This document shows positions 1-11,802 of a stretch of DNA of 64,000 nt, one piece after another; position 1 is the stretch's first letter; each line of letters begins with the position of its first letter. Below the pieces are notes generated by a model. That model was given only the letters and a program-made list of their open reading frames with translations. It did not search any database and had not been told where the DNA came from. The stretch lies in assembly GCF_001278705.1 (NCBI RefSeq), contig NZ_CP012600.1, forward strand, positions 4,375,864 through 4,439,863, given 5' to 3'. The stretch comes from Bacillus gobiensis. GTDB taxonomy: Bacteria; Bacillota; Bacilli; Bacillales; Bacillaceae. The position numbers and the translations under genes are program-made.

Positions 1-1407
1 TTAAATGAAGAATGCGGCTTATTCGGAATTTGGGGGCACGAAGAATCTCCACAAGTAACGTATTACGGGCTGCACAGCCTTCAGCATAGAGGGCAAGAAG
101 GAGCCGGTATTGTTTGTACGAACGGCGATAATCTGTCTTTTCATAAAGGTCAGGGGCTTGTAACTGAAGTTTTTGGCAATGGAGAATTAAATAATCTAAA
201 AGGAAGAGGCGCAATCGGACACGTCCGTTATGCAACAGCAGGCGGAGGCGGCTATGAAAATGTCCAGCCGCTCCTTTTCCGTTCCCAAAACGGAGGCCTT
301 GCGCTAGCCCATAACGGAAATCTTGTCAACGCGACACATTTGAAGCATCAGCTTGAAGGACAAGGCAGCATTTTTCAGACGACATCAGATACAGAAGTCC
401 TTGCCCATCTAATTAAACGAAGCGGCCATTTTACATTGAAGGATCAGGTAAAGAATGCACTCAGTATGCTTAAAGGGGCTTATGCTTTCTTACTCATGAC
501 AGAGACTGAAATGATTGTGGCCCTTGATCCAAACGGATTGCGCCCGCTTTCTCTCGGGATGCTCGGCGATGCTTATGTCGTTGCTTCTGAAACGTGTGCC
601 TTTGACGTGGTAGGCGCAACCTATTTGCGTGATGTGGAGCCGGGAGAGCTTTTGATTATTAATGATGAAGGGCTGACATCAGATCGCTTCTCGATGAATA
701 TTAACCGTTCAATCTGCAGTATGGAATACATTTATTTTTCGCGACCGGACAGTAATATTGATGGAATAAATGTTCATAGCGCGAGAAAAAATCTTGGGAA
801 AAAACTGGCTGAAGAAGCTTTTGTTGAGGCAGATGTTGTCACTGGAGTACCTGATTCAAGCATCTCAGCAGCGATCGGATTTGCCGAAGCAACCGGAATC
901 CCGTATGAGCTTGGCCTGATTAAAAACCGCTATGTCGGACGGACGTTTATTCAGCCATCACAGGCTTTAAGAGAGCAAGGTGTACGTATGAAGCTTTCTG
1001 CAGTGCGCGGAGTTGTAGAAGGGAAACGTGTCGTTATGGTAGATGACTCAATCGTCCGCGGCACAACGAGCAGGAGAATTGTCACGATGCTCAGGGAAGC
1101 CGGGGCAACGGAAGTACATGTACGAATCAGCTCGCCGCCGATCGCGCACCCGTGCTTTTACGGGATCGATACGTCAACTCATGAAGAATTGATTGCATCA
1201 TCCCATTCTGCTGAAGAGATTCGCAAAGAAATCGGAGCAGATACGCTATCCTTTTTAAGTGTGGATGGGCTATTGGACGGAGTCGGAAGACAATATGAAG
1301 GAGAACGGCGTGGCCATTGTCTCGCTTGCTTTACGGGCAAATACCCTACTGAAATTTATCAGGACACAGTTCTTCCGCATGTAAAAGAAGCCGTATTAAA
1401 CAAGTAA
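1..1407 (+). CDS. purF: Amidophosphoribosyltransferase PurF (5' end missing)
   Basis: First committed step of de novo purine synthesis: glutamine plus PRPP gives 5-phosphoribosylamine. The frame is open from base 1, so the first few codons lie outside the window. The sequence begins [15 protein letters not shown]; its Cys is the N-terminal nucleophile, which in B. subtilis is exposed by removal of an 11-residue propeptide. The N-terminal Ntn amidotransferase domain is followed by a phosphoribosyltransferase domain with the PRPP loop [13 protein letters not shown]. The CLAC near the C-terminus is part of the cysteine set that binds the 4Fe-4S cluster in the Bacillus-type enzyme. 469 codons including stop are visible; the B. 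subtilis protein has 476 residues. It is followed 29 bases later by purM in the same operon. Confidence 0.97.
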   Translation, partial: LNEECGLFGIWGHEESPQVTYYGLHSLQHRGQEGAGIVCTNGDNLSFHKGQGLVTEVFGNGELNNLKGRGAIGHVRYATAGGGGYENVQPLLFRSQNGGLALAHNGNLVNATHLKHQLEGQGSIFQTTSDTEVLAHLIKRSGHFTLKDQVKNALSMLKGAYAFLLMTETEMIVALDPNGLRPLSLGMLGDAYVVASETCAFDVVGATYLRDVEPGELLIINDEGLTSDRFSMNINRSICSMEYIYFSRPDSNIDGINVHSARKNLGKKLAEEAFVEADVVTGVPDSSISAAIGFAEATGIPYELGLIKNRYVGRTFIQPSQALREQGVRMKLSAVRGVVEGKRVVMVDDSIVRGTTSRRIVTMLREAGATEVHVRISSPPIAHPCFYGIDTSTHEELIASSHSAEEIRKEIGADTLSFLSVDGLLDGVGRQYEGERRGHCLACFTGKYPTEIYQDTVLPHVKEAVLNK

Positions 1408-1436
1408 TCGATCATCGACCTAAGGGAGTGACACTG

Positions 1437-2477
1437 ATGTCTGAAGCATATAAAAATGCAGGTGTGGATATTGAAGCAGGATATGAAGCCGTCACACGCA
1501 TGAAAAAGCATGTCGAGCGTACGAAGCGTGCAGGAGTAATGGGTGCACTCGGAGGCTTCGGGGGCATGTTTGATTTATCTGAGCTGTCCTATAAGAAACC
1601 AGTTCTTATTTCCGGCACTGATGGAGTAGGAACGAAGCTGAAGCTTGCGTTCCAAATGGACAAACACGATACGATCGGAATTGATGCCGTAGCTATGTGT
1701 GTCAATGACGTGCTTGCTCAAGGAGCGGAGCCTTTATTCTTCCTGGATTATCTTGCAGTCGGTAAAGCAGATCCGGCAAAAATAGAAGCCATCGTCAAAG
1801 GTGTAGCCGACGGATGTGAACAATCAGGGTCAGCTCTTGTCGGCGGCGAAACGGCCGAAATGCCGGGGCTGTACTCAGAAGAGGAATACGATATCGCTGG
1901 TTTTTCAGTTGGTGTGGCTGAAAAAGACGAAATCGTTACGGGTAAAAAAATAGAAGCCGGCCATCTTTTAATCGGTCTGAGCTCTAGCGGACTCCATAGC
2001 AATGGCTTTTCCCTTGTTCGTAAAGTTCTGTTAGAAGAAGCAGGATTGGATTTGAATAAAAGCTATTCTCCGTTTAATCGTCCGCTTGGCGAAGAGCTTC
2101 TTGAGCCTACGAAAATTTATGTAAAACCGGTACTTGAGGCTTTGAACACTGGCAAGATCGACGGAATGGCCCACGTAACCGGAGGAGGATTTATTGAAAA
2201 CCTCCCGAGGATGCTGCCTGAAGGTCTGGGAATTGAAATTGATAACGGCTCATGGCCTGTTCCTCCTATTTTTCCTTTTCTGCAGGAAAAGGGAAACATG
2301 AGCGAGGAAGAAATGTTTAACGTCTTTAATATGGGAATCGGTTTTGTTCTCGCGATTAAAGAGAAGGATTTGGCAGAGATGATTCAGCTTCTTGAGTCAA
2401 ATGGCGAAAAAGCATATGTAATCGGCCGTGTTCAAGCAGGCAGCGGGGTTACGATTAGCGGAGTCAATTCTTTATGA
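1437..2477 (+). CDS. purM: Phosphoribosylformylglycinamidine cyclo-ligase (AIR synthetase)
   Basis: Converts FGAM to aminoimidazole ribotide with ATP in purine synthesis. The start at 1437 is chosen over an in-frame GTG at 1428 because AAGGGAG sits at the proper distance upstream and the protein then begins [19 protein letters not shown], as in B. subtilis PurM (346 residues, same length). The glycine-rich [13 protein letters not shown] and [11 protein letters not shown] segments are the conserved nucleotide-binding regions of the PurM/SelD family. The stop overlaps the purN start as ATGA, implying translational coupling within the pur operon. Confidence 0.97.
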   Translation: MSEAYKNAGVDIEAGYEAVTRMKKHVERTKRAGVMGALGGFGGMFDLSELSYKKPVLISGTDGVGTKLKLAFQMDKHDTIGIDAVAMCVNDVLAQGAEPLFFLDYLAVGKADPAKIEAIVKGVADGCEQSGSALVGGETAEMPGLYSEEEYDIAGFSVGVAEKDEIVTGKKIEAGHLLIGLSSSGLHSNGFSLVRKVLLEEAGLDLNKSYSPFNRPLGEELLEPTKIYVKPVLEALNTGKIDGMAHVTGGGFIENLPRMLPEGLGIEIDNGSWPVPPIFPFLQEKGNMSEEEMFNVFNMGIGFVLAIKEKDLAEMIQLLESNGEKAYVIGRVQAGSGVTISGVNSL

Positions 2478-3043
2478 AAAAAATAGCTGTATTTGCTTCA
2501 GGAACAGGCTCAAATTTTGAAGCAATATGCAATCGATTGTCACTTGAAAATTGGGATGCCGAAATTGCTCTTGTTGTTTCTGATAAACCAAATGCAAAGG
2601 TATTAGAAAAGGCTGAAAAAGCGGGTGTGCCGACCTACGCGTTTCAGCCCAAATCCTTTGCTGGCAAAGAGGAATTTGAAACGGCCATTTTGGAGCAGTT
2701 AAAGCTTCGGCAAGTAGAGTGGATTATCCTTGCAGGATACATGAGATTGATAGGAAGCACCTTGCTGCGCGCTTATCCGCAAAGAATTGTGAATATTCAT
2801 CCTTCCTTGCTTCCTGCCTTTCCGGGAAAGGATGCCATCGGACAAGCATTAACACAAGGGGTAAAAGTGACGGGAATTACCGTTCATTATGTAGATGAGG
2901 GAATGGATACAGGACCGATTATTGCCCAAAGAGCTCTGCCTATTCAAGAAGGCGAAACGAGAGAACAGCTGGAGAACAAAATGCATAAACTCGAGCACGA
3001 ATTATACCCGGAAGTCATAAAAAAGCTTCTTCAACAAAATTGA
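2474..3043 (+). CDS. purN: Phosphoribosylglycinamide formyltransferase PurN
   Basis: Transfers a formyl group from 10-formyl-THF to glycinamide ribonucleotide. It has 189 residues, close to the 195 of the B. subtilis enzyme. The N-terminal [17 protein letters not shown] binds the ribonucleotide phosphate. [12 protein letters not shown] carries the catalytic Asn and His, and the later [12 protein letters not shown] carries the catalytic Asp. The start overlaps the purM stop by four bases. The next gene, purH, starts 16 bases downstream. Confidence 0.97.
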   Translation: MKKIAVFASGTGSNFEAICNRLSLENWDAEIALVVSDKPNAKVLEKAEKAGVPTYAFQPKSFAGKEEFETAILEQLKLRQVEWIILAGYMRLIGSTLLRAYPQRIVNIHPSLLPAFPGKDAIGQALTQGVKVTGITVHYVDEGMDTGPIIAQRALPIQEGETREQLENKMHKLEHELYPEVIKKLLQQN

Positions 3044-3059
3044 CCTGAGGTGACAAGAC

Positions 3060-4598
3060 ATGACGGTAAAACGAGCACTTATTAGCGTTTCTAATAAAAA
3101 AGACCTTGTGCCTTTTGTGAAAGAATTAACGGCACTTGGCATTGAAGTCATTTCCACAGGAGGAACGAATAAGCTCCTGCAGGAAAACGGGGTTGAAACA
3201 ATCGGTATTTCAGATGTTACCGGTTTTCCGGAAATTATGGATGGCAGGCTCAAAACGCTTCATCCAAATATCCATGGCGGTCTGCTTGCTGTTAGAGACA
3301 ACGAAAAACATATGGCTCAGCTGAATGAGCATGGCATTACGCCGATTGATCTAGTTGTTGTGAATCTGTATCCGTTTAAAGAAACTATTTCTAAACAAGA
3401 TGTGACGTTTGCAGAAGCGATCGAAAATATAGATATCGGCGGTCCAGGGATGCTTCGCGCCTCAGCGAAGAACCATCAGGATGTGACTGTTCTTGTCGAT
3501 CCGGCTGATTATGAGTCCGTCCTTCAGCAAATCAAGGAAACTGGTGCTGTGACAGCTGAGAAAAACCGTGAGCTTGCAGCAAAGGTTTTCCGCCACACCG
3601 CTGCTTATGACGCTTTGATTGCTGACTACCTTACAGCTTATGTCGGTGAGACTGAACCTGAGCAGTATACGGTCACTTATGAGAAAAAGCAGTCCCTCCG
3701 CTATGGAGAAAATCCTCATCAGGAAGCTGCCTTTTACCAAAGCGCATTCCCGAGCGCAGGTTCTATCTCTAAGGCGAAGCAGCTTCATGGTAAAGAGTTA
3801 TCTTACAATAATATTAAGGACGCTGATGCTGCCCTGCAAATCCTTCGTGAATTCACGGGGCCGGCAGCAGTTGCCGTAAAGCATATGAACCCATGCGGTG
3901 CAGGGACTGGAGCAACGATTAAAGAAGCATATACAAAAGCATATGAAGCAGATCCAACCTCGATCTTTGGAGGAATCGTAGCACTGAATCGAGAGGTTAC
4001 GAAAGAAACAGCTGAAATGCTCCATGAAATTTTTCTGGAAATCGTTATTGCTCCATCGTTTGCAAGTGACGCCCTTCAGATTTTAACAAGCAAAAAGAAT
4101 ATTCGCTTGTTGACCGTTGATGTCGATGCTCCTGAATCAAAGGAGAAGCAGCTCACTTCCGTGCAAGGAGGGCTTCTTGTTCAAGATACAGATACTTTAA
4201 AGCTCGATGATGCGAAAATTTCGATTCCAACGAAAAGAGAACCTACAGAACAGGAATGGGAAGACTTAAAGCTTGCCTGGAATATTGTTAAACATGTGAA
4301 ATCCAATGCGATCGTTCTTGCAAAGGATAATATGACAGTAGGCGTTGGCGCAGGACAAATGAATCGTGTCGGTTCAGCAAAGATTGCCATAGAGCAGGCC
4401 GGTGAGAAAGCAACTGGCAGTGCGCTTGGGTCCGATGCGTTCTTTCCAATGCCAGACACAGTCGAAGAAGCTGCAAAAGCCGGCGTTACAGCCATTATTC
4501 AGCCAGGCGGTTCGATCCGCGATGAGGAATCAATCAAAAAAGCAGACGAATATGGCATTGCCATGGTCTTTACAGGCGTACGCCACTTTAAACATTAA
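3060..4598 (+). CDS. purH: Bifunctional AICAR transformylase / IMP cyclohydrolase
   Basis: Last two steps to IMP: formylation of AICAR, then ring closure. It has 512 residues, the usual length. The N-terminal MGS-like IMP cyclohydrolase domain begins [17 protein letters not shown] and contains STGGTNKLL. The AICARFT domain follows, with [12 protein letters not shown] and the catalytic Lys-His in [14 protein letters not shown] strong GAGGTGA Shine-Dalgarno precedes the ATG. It sits between purN and purD in the standard Bacillus operon order. Confidence 0.97.
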   Translation: MTVKRALISVSNKKDLVPFVKELTALGIEVISTGGTNKLLQENGVETIGISDVTGFPEIMDGRLKTLHPNIHGGLLAVRDNEKHMAQLNEHGITPIDLVVVNLYPFKETISKQDVTFAEAIENIDIGGPGMLRASAKNHQDVTVLVDPADYESVLQQIKETGAVTAEKNRELAAKVFRHTAAYDALIADYLTAYVGETEPEQYTVTYEKKQSLRYGENPHQEAAFYQSAFPSAGSISKAKQLHGKELSYNNIKDADAALQILREFTGPAAVAVKHMNPCGAGTGATIKEAYTKAYEADPTSIFGGIVALNREVTKETAEMLHEIFLEIVIAPSFASDALQILTSKKNIRLLTVDVDAPESKEKQLTSVQGGLLVQDTDTLKLDDAKISIPTKREPTEQEWEDLKLAWNIVKHVKSNAIVLAKDNMTVGVGAGQMNRVGSAKIAIEQAGEKATGSALGSDAFFPMPDTVEEAAKAGVTAIIQPGGSIRDEESIKKADEYGIAMVFTGVRHFKH

Positions 4599-4612
4599 TG
4601 AGGTGAGCTTAA

Positions 4613-5881
<1,269 letters not shown>

Positions 5882-5884
5882 CGA

Positions 5885-5922
5885 AACACCTCCACAGTTT
5901 ATCTGCTGTGGAGGTGTTTTTG
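5885..5922 (+). terminator. Intrinsic terminator of the pur operon
   Basis: A perfect 13-bp stem (AACACCTCCACAG pairing with CTGTGGAGGTGTT) with an 8-base loop and a T run lies just after the purD stop codon. Confidence 0.93.
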
Positions 5923-5951
5923 AACTATGGAGAAAGAAGTCGATTGTTTTT

Positions 5952-6077
5952 TTACAGTAAGAGACTAGGTAATTGCACACGGATCTCAGCTGGAATTACA
6001 TGATCCACGGGATAAATGCGCATTTCCCTCATCCCCACATCCAAATGCACAATTTTAGTCCAATCATCACCATCCAT
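5952..6077 (-). CDS. Small ORF coupled to the DUF2892 gene
   Basis: A 41-codon frame that begins MDGDDWTKIVHLDVGM and ends VQLPSLLL. Its ATG overlaps the stop of the upstream DUF2892 gene as TAATG, the arrangement of translationally coupled genes. There is no signal peptide or membrane segment and I recognise no family. It may be a real small protein or the remnant of a longer gene; only the coupling and the open frame support it. Confidence 0.35.
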   Translation of the reverse strand: MDGDDWTKIVHLDVGMREMRIYPVDHVIPAEIRVQLPSLLL

Positions 6078-6334
6078 TATGAAGGATTAAAGGTGGCCGA
6101 CTCTGATTCCTTATCATTATCATTAGATCCTTCATTTGCCGTCATTTGACAAACATAAGTGACAGGGCAGAATTGAAGCATTCCGGAAGCTGCTTTCAGT
6201 GCTCCTATAAACATGTACATAACATATCCTTTACACCAAGGCTTTTTTGAAAAATTAGCGCCTGCAATCGTGAGCAATGTCAATCCGCAAGCAATTCTAA
6301 ACAAAGCATTTATTAAATTGATGTTCGGTTTCAT
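6077..6334 (-). CDS. DUF2892 (YgaP-like) small membrane protein
   Basis: 85 residues starting MKPNINLINALFRIACG. There are two hydrophobic segments (about residues 8-28 and 38-55) and the FCPVTYVCQM motif near the end of the second. This matches small inner-membrane DUF2892 proteins, related to the membrane part of rhodanese YgaP; the function is unknown. An in-frame TTG at 6346 directly abuts the AAGGAG site and cannot be the start; the ATG at 6334 is 12 bases from it. It lies on the opposite strand between purD and yerA. Confidence 0.75.
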   Translation of the reverse strand: MKPNINLINALFRIACGLTLLTIAGANFSKKPWCKGYVMYMFIGALKAASGMLQFCPVTYVCQMTANEGSNDNDKESESATFNPS

Positions 6335-6442
6335 AATAATATTCAACTCCTTATCATAGAATTAAAAAATGTGAAATCACATTAATGCGTAAGCGCTTAA
6401 TTTGTGATAGGATTATGTAAAAATCGTAAGGAGGGTTTGCGA

Positions 6443-8185
6443 ATGTCCGAGAGTAACTTTTATTGGAAAAATCGTCAAATTCGGACTCAGGTAGATATCA
6501 TAGATGGAAAAATTCTTCCGACACTCCTTTTGCAAAATTCAAATGTGTTAAATCCATTTTTAAGAACATGGAAGAAAGCAAACATTTGGATACATAAGGA
6601 TAGAATTGTGTATGTTGGACCGAATCTTCCCAATGATATGGATGCAAAAAATATCATTGAATGTGATAATAAATACATTGTCCCTGGATATATCGAGCCT
6701 CATGCCCATCCTTTTCAATTATATAATCCCCAATCGTTAGCTGAATATGCGTCGCGATTTGGAACGACGACATTCGTAAATGATAACCTATTCCTGCTTC
6801 TTCAGTGCGGAAAAAAGAAAGCGCTTTCTATATTGAAAGAGCTAAGCCGTCAGCCTGTTCAGTATTATTGGTGGTCGAGATATGATTTACAAACCGAGGT
6901 TCAAAATGAGGATGAGGTATTATCAATTGATTATCGAAAAAAATGGATTGAACACCCCGATGTCCTTCAAGGTGGGGAATTGACCAGCTGGCCAAGAGTG
7001 TTGGATGGAGACGATTTAATTCTCCATTGCATGCTTGAAACGAAAAAACAGGGAAAACGGATAGAGGGGCATTTTCCAGGAGCTTCTTTGAAAACGCTAA
7101 CAAAAATGAAACTTTTCGGAGTGGATTGTGATCATGAAGCAATGACAGGCGAGGATGTCATGAAACGCTTGGAGCTTGGTCTGTATGTTGGCTTGCGGCA
7201 CTCGTCCATTCGGCCGGATCTCAGAAGCATACTTCGCGAGCTTCATGAGAAAAATTTCAGGACTTATGATCATTTGTTTTACACGACTGACGGGTCAACA
7301 CCTAATTTTTACAAAGAGGGTATGATGAACCGATTAATCTCTATTGCCTTGGATGAAGGAGTTCCACAAATAGATGCTTATAATATGGCTTCCTTTAACA
7401 TAGCAAAATATTTTCATCTTGAGCACCTGACCGGCGTCATAGCTCCAGGAAGATTGGCCACATTAAATATTCTATCCGACCCGTCGAACCCGAATCCGGA
7501 ATACGTAATATCAAAAGGGAAATTTCTTGTGAAGGAAGGACATAATCAGGATGCATTTGTGAAAACGGAATGGGAAAAATGCGGGATTAAGCCTATGAAT
7601 CTCTCTTATTCAATGACACTTGATGACCTGCAATTTTCGATGCCGCTTGGCGTGAAAATGAGAAATTCAGTTATTCTGGAGCCATATTCACTCTCTCTTG
7701 AGCATACAGGAAATCAGCTTTCTTTTAGCCACGATGAGAGCTATCTCGTTCTTCTGGATAAAAGAGGGAAGTGGCGTGTGAATACAATAATTAAAGGCTT
7801 CGCCACACATGTACAAGGTTTTGCAAGCTCATACTCCAATACGGGGGATATCTTTGCCATTGGAAAAAATAAAGAGGATATTCTCCTCTCCTTTGAGCGG
7901 CTCAAAGAAATAGGAGGGGGGATAGTGCTTGCTGAGAACGGGAAAGTTATCCATGAAATTCCCCTTCAATTGGGAGGCGCTGCATCCTCTGCTCCGTATG
8001 ATATATTGCTTGTTCAGGAGCAGAAGCTAAAAGACCTATTGAAGGACAGGGGCTACAAGTTTCCTGATCCGATCTATACATTATTGTTTTTGCAAAGTAC
8101 ACATCTGCCTTATATTCGTGTCACACCGAGAGGAATCTTCGATGTAATGAAAAAAACGGTACTCTTTCCGTCAATAATGCGTTAA
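6443..8185 (+). CDS. yerA: Adenine deaminase-related amidohydrolase (YerA)
   Basis: 580 residues, the same length as B. subtilis YerA, a paralogue of adenine deaminase AdeC. The start is set by AAGGAGG eight bases upstream of 6443 rather than the in-frame ATG at 6404. An amidohydrolase composite domain carries the metal-binding H-x-H in IEPHAHPFQLYNP, and later catalytic-domain features include HFPGASLKTL. The family normally deaminates adenine to hypoxanthine, but YerA's own substrate has not been settled. Its position after the pur operon fits purine salvage. In B. subtilis yerB lies between yerA and yerC; here it is absent. Confidence 0.9.
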   Translation: MSESNFYWKNRQIRTQVDIIDGKILPTLLLQNSNVLNPFLRTWKKANIWIHKDRIVYVGPNLPNDMDAKNIIECDNKYIVPGYIEPHAHPFQLYNPQSLAEYASRFGTTTFVNDNLFLLLQCGKKKALSILKELSRQPVQYYWWSRYDLQTEVQNEDEVLSIDYRKKWIEHPDVLQGGELTSWPRVLDGDDLILHCMLETKKQGKRIEGHFPGASLKTLTKMKLFGVDCDHEAMTGEDVMKRLELGLYVGLRHSSIRPDLRSILRELHEKNFRTYDHLFYTTDGSTPNFYKEGMMNRLISIALDEGVPQIDAYNMASFNIAKYFHLEHLTGVIAPGRLATLNILSDPSNPNPEYVISKGKFLVKEGHNQDAFVKTEWEKCGIKPMNLSYSMTLDDLQFSMPLGVKMRNSVILEPYSLSLEHTGNQLSFSHDESYLVLLDKRGKWRVNTIIKGFATHVQGFASSYSNTGDIFAIGKNKEDILLSFERLKEIGGGIVLAENGKVIHEIPLQLGGAASSAPYDILLVQEQKLKDLLKDRGYKFPDPIYTLLFLQSTHLPYIRVTPRGIFDVMKKTVLFPSIMR

Positions 8186-8395
8186 AATATAAAAGTGTAG
8201 GAACAATCCATTATTATCTAAATGCAAAGATATGTAGATTATTGTACAAATCACATTACAAATGGTAAAAGTTATATGTACGATTATATGAGACATTTTT
8301 GAAATGAACGGCTTAACTGCATTAGATAAACCACATATCTCGAGTGTGCCTAATCTAATCGAACTTTCATCAGGTAAAGGAGTAGGTGTATAGCG

Positions 8396-8710
8396 ATGCA
8401 AATCGATAAATTACGCGGCAAAGAGCTCGATCAATTGTTTCAATCCATACTATCTTTAAAAGATCTAGAGGAATGCTATCGTTTCTTTGATGATCTGTGC
8501 ACTGTAAACGAAATTCAATCTCTTTCTCAGCGTCTGGAAGTAGCAAGAATGCTCAGAGAAGGATATACTTATCACAAAATCGAAACTGAAACCGGTGCCA
8601 GTACAGCAACGATCTCAAGAGTGAAACGTTGCTTAAACTACGGAAATGATGCTTATGAGATGGCACTTGATCGCATAAAGGAACAGGATTCCGAATCGAA
8701 AGCCACATAA
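8396..8710 (+). CDS. yerC: YerC, TrpR-like DNA-binding protein
   Basis: 104 residues of the YerC/YecD family, distant relatives of the Trp repressor. The helix-turn-helix region is visible as VNEIQSLSQRLEVARMLREG followed by YHKIETETGASTATISRVKRC. It is probably a transcriptional regulator; its targets are not established. AAAGGAG lies about 14 bases upstream of the ATG. In B. subtilis yerC is adjacent to pcrB, whereas here pcrB is 54.7 kb further on, so this gene marks the left boundary of the island. Confidence 0.93.
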   Translation: MQIDKLRGKELDQLFQSILSLKDLEECYRFFDDLCTVNEIQSLSQRLEVARMLREGYTYHKIETETGASTATISRVKRCLNYGNDAYEMALDRIKEQDSESKAT

Positions 8711-8715
8711 CCGTC

Positions 8716-8752
8716 AAACCACTTGCAAGATTGCAGGTGGTTTATTTTTTTC
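8716..8752 (+). terminator. Intrinsic terminator after yerC
   Basis: A 12-bp stem AAACCACTTGCA / TGCAGGTGGTTT (one G-T pair) with an AGAT loop, followed by TTATTTTTTT. Confidence 0.9.
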
Positions 8753-8850
8753 ACCCTGAACCGCAGCCAGGTTGCTTGGTAAATCAAGATATTCTCGGTT
8801 GAATTTTTTAAAAGTATAGATTTTAAACCATAACAATTATTGATCTAACG

Positions 8851-8970
8851 GACTGTCCGAAAGGGGAATCCGATAAAATTTAAAATTCAAGAATGTTGAT
8901 ATACCAACATTCTCGAATATGAAAAAGGGCTTCCAAAAGTCGAAAAAGCGACTTATTGGACAGCCCCCTT
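8851..8970. repeat. Hairpin-rich non-coding segment with imperfect inverted ends
   Basis: The segment opens with GACTGTCCGAAAGGGG and closes with TTATTGGACAGCCCC, which are imperfect inverted copies. Inside are a 9-bp hairpin (AGAATGTTG at 8890, CAACATTCT at 8905) and AAGTCG-AAAAAG-CGACTT at about 8936. It is compatible with a small MITE-like element or old IS ends. No coding frame was seen. It is the first foreign-looking DNA after the yerC terminator. Confidence 0.35.
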
Positions 8971-8973
8971 GAA

Positions 8974-9072
8974 TCAATCACTTCTTGCTGCCAAAACAAC
9001 TTTTGCACCTCTTTTAGCAAGAAAGATATCTGATGCCACTGAATCTACCGTAATGATGATCACTTTATCTTT
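8974..9072 (-). pseudogene. Short-chain dehydrogenase fragment
   Basis: On the minus strand this reads KDKVIIIT, then an altered stretch, then LAKRGAKVVLAARSD and a stop. This is the N-terminal Rossmann start of an SDR (beta-1, then the expected G-x3-G-x-G, then helix and beta-2). The glycine motif has been lost (VDSVASD) and the protein ends after about 32 residues. It is a decayed remnant lying next to the OYE remnant in the same orientation. Confidence 0.55.
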
Positions 9073-9108
9073 GATATATGAGACCCTTCGTTAAACCCTG
9101 TCAATTTT

Positions 9109-9636
9109 TTAAAATCCTGTAGAATATTGTGTCGGAACTTTTGTTTCTTTTTTCAATTGCTTAGCAGCTTCCAATGTCCAATAAGGATTTCTCAGCATAC
9201 CTCTTCCGACAGCAACCAGATCTGCTTCTTCGTTCCCGATAATTGCATTTGCTAACTTTGGATCATCCAGTCTGCCGACAGCTATCACCGGAACCTAAAG
9301 CGCTTCTTTGATCTGTCTAGCTAACGGCACTTGATAAGCTGCATGTGTTCCTGGTCTTCCCCAAGCTGCGATTTGACCTTCTCCACCAGAAGAAATATCA
9401 AATATATCCACTCCAGCTTCCTGATAAACTCGAGAGAATGCAATACTTTCGTTTATTCCATAGTCACCTTCTACATATTCCTTTGCAGAGATACGCATCA
9501 TTAGAGGCATATCGATAGGTATTTCCGCTTTAGCTGCTTGAATGATTTCCCGGCCAAACTTGGTTAGATCCTGTCCATATTCGTCCTCCCTATTATTTGT
9601 AAGTGGGGAGTGGAATTGATGGATTAGGTAACCATG
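9109..9636 (-). pseudogene. Old Yellow Enzyme family (YqjM-like) C-terminal remnant
   Basis: The minus strand encodes HGYLIHQFHSPLTNNREDEYG, the catalytic barrel segment of YqjM-type NADPH dehydrogenases. DIFDISSGGEG and GRPGTHAAYQVP follow. An in-frame TAG then interrupts, at the position of a residue after KEAL, and the same frame continues VPVIAVGRLDDPKLANA to GRGMLRNPYW and a natural stop. The N-terminal half is missing: similarity ends abruptly upstream of HGYLIH at about 9636, where mobilisation-gene sequence begins. It is both truncated and nonsense-mutated, so not functional. Confidence 0.88.
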
Positions 9637-10296
9637 GGAGAATTTATACAAAACAAAGCAAAACAACTTGGATATAATTATGTTTCTGCTTTCCTTTTAG
9701 AAAGTGCAAAAAGCCATTTTAAATTAAATGTTGATATGAGCGTTTATAAAAATTTAGCAAGAGAAATAAATTACATTGGAAAAAATATTAACAGCTTAAT
9801 CCGCAGGATAAATACAGACGGATTTTATTCAGATAGTGACATTGATTTTTTAAAAACAAATCAAAAAATCATCATAAATCTAATGAATAAAGAATATGAC
9901 AGGCTTCTCAACTTGAAGAAGAATTTCAACAGTGAAAATTTAAATTTAAATGACAAGGAAAATTTAATAAAAGCATTACAACAAAAACAATTAGAAGTAC
10001 CCAAAAAGATTGTTTTAGAGGAAATATATGAACAGATAAAAGATGACTTTATTTATGTTGTTCAAGCACTCGAGAAGTCACCACAACAAGACAAGGAAAT
10101 TGAGGATTATGTTTGGGAGTATTTATATGGAGATACAATTTTCTCACTGGATAATGAAAAGCTTATTGAGTTTGCAAATGAGATATTTATATATACTCAA
10201 AAATTAAAAATGAAACTTGCAAAATTAGATAATATTTTTGATGATGATGATTGGTTTTCATTTAAAGAAATATTAGATAAATACGAGGTTTATTAA
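9634..10296 (+). CDS. MobC-like mobilisation accessory protein, N-terminus replaced
   Basis: 220 residues. The region KAKQLGYNYVSAFLLESAK and the helix REINYIGKNINSLIRRIN are typical of the MobC family that helps a relaxase open plasmid oriT DNA. The family normally starts with a ribbon-helix-helix strand (about 15 more residues); here that part is cut off and the frame starts at an ATG inside the reversed OYE remnant. The rest is helical and ends in an acidic tail. The relaxase gene follows 25 bases later. It was probably part of a mobilisable plasmid that recombined into the OYE gene. Confidence 0.7.
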   Translation: MGEFIQNKAKQLGYNYVSAFLLESAKSHFKLNVDMSVYKNLAREINYIGKNINSLIRRINTDGFYSDSDIDFLKTNQKIIINLMNKEYDRLLNLKKNFNSENLNLNDKENLIKALQQKQLEVPKKIVLEEIYEQIKDDFIYVVQALEKSPQQDKEIEDYVWEYLYGDTIFSLDNEKLIEFANEIFIYTQKLKMKLAKLDNIFDDDDWFSFKEILDKYEVY

Positions 10297-10321
10297 GCAG
10301 ATTCTTTTTGGAGGTATCCGA

Positions 10322-11664
10322 ATGTCCATTGTCAAGATTCAACCAGTAAAAGACCTGAAAGCCGTAGTTAATTACAGCCTTCAGGAACACAAAACGAATG
10401 AAGAATTGGTAACCTCTTATGAATGTGATGTTGAAACAATCGAAAGGGATTTTAAACTTACTTTGCTTGATTACAATGAAAAGAATAATAGCAATAAAAA
10501 ATTATCAGCAAGAATGATTATCCAATCTTTTGATGGTGATGATAATTTGACACCTGAACAAGCACATCAATATGGAGTTGAATTAGCAGAGAATTACTTC
10601 AAAGGCAAACACCAATATACCGTTATCACTCATACCGAAACAGATAACCTTCATAACCATATTATTTTCAACTCGATTAACTTTCAGGACTTAAAAATGT
10701 TTGATAGCAGCAGGCAACATTCACTGTATGATTTAAGAAGGGAAAATGACAGAGTATCTAAAGAACATGGCTTATTCATTATTGAAAATAAAGGAAAGAA
10801 AAAGGATAAATATTTAGCATTTAATGAGTATGTTTCAAGGGCTAAAAAGAAGTCATTTAAAGGAACATTAGAAGGAATTATTGACAATACTATTCAAAAA
10901 GCTAATTCATTTGAAAATTTTTTGAACCTGATGGATCAGCAAGGATATGAAAGCAAACAAGGAAAATATTTATCTTTCAAAAATCCAAAATCAAATAAAT
11001 TTATGCGAACAAAAACATTAGGAATCAACTACTTGGAATCCTCAATCAAATATAGGATTGAGAATAAAGAATATGGTCCTATTAAGCAGTCGGTAATTGA
11101 TAAACAATGGATCGACAAATCACAAGCAAAATTCATAAATAATAGAGGTTTGAACAGGTGGGCCACGAAAAAAATATCGACTATTTAAATGAGATCAGCA
11201 GCCAATTGTATAAGAAAAATATCACACTGGAAGAACTTAATGAGCTTGAATTAAAGAAAGATCATTTAATCGAAAACTTTAAAAAACAGCTTACTTTATT
11301 TGATGATGAAATATATAAACTGGATAAAATGAAAGATTGTTTTGCTGTTTATAAAAACAGCTATTCATTAATACAGGCTTATAAAAAGTCCGAAGATAAA
11401 ACTCAATTTAAACAAGAAAATTATTCAAAATTTAAGCAATATGATATTGCAAAACGGAATATGAGTTATCTAAAAAAACAATACAGTATTACTGATGAAT
11501 CCAGCCTTTATGCTAAAGTGTCTATGCTTAAACAGGATCGCAATATATTTTACGGGAATCTCGGGAAAAATGCAGAAAAGCAAAGAGAAATTCAAAGGGA
11601 AATGCAGCATCAAGAGCAAGTTAAAAAGAGACAACAGCAGAAAAAACAGGATATCGAGAGGTGA
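10322..11664 (+). pseudogene. MobP-type relaxase, frameshifted
   Basis: The relaxase nicks oriT and leads plasmid transfer. The first frame (10322-11188) begins MSIVKIQPVKDLKAVVNYSL and contains the three-histidine metal motif as HTETDNLHNHIIF, so the nuclease domain is whole. At 11167-11173 an A7 run ends the frame (RWATKKISTI then stop). In the shifted frame the protein continues KNIDYLNEISSQLYKKN through a lysine/glutamine-rich coiled tail to 11664. One extra A would restore a single protein of about 447 residues, the usual size. This is a homopolymer frameshift: a true mutation, phase variation or sequencing error. GGAGG precedes the start. Confidence 0.85.
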
Positions 11665-11802
11665 ATTTCAAAGGAAAAGGGGCATCTATGTTATATTTCT
11701 TACTATAAGGGCTAGTTAGTAGTAGTGGATAGGTTACACTTAGTTGGACAGAAAAGTTAAGGTCATATACACTTGATTCAAATAAAAACTTAGGAAATCA
11801 AT

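Noticed and set aside
1748..2299. Minus-strand open frames inside purM
   Set aside because: They lie entirely inside a well-conserved gene on the other strand and have no ribosome sites or recognisable protein features.
8353..8395. Riboswitch before yerC or yerA
   Set aside because: The leaders are short and no purine-riboswitch core or other known aptamer was recognised.
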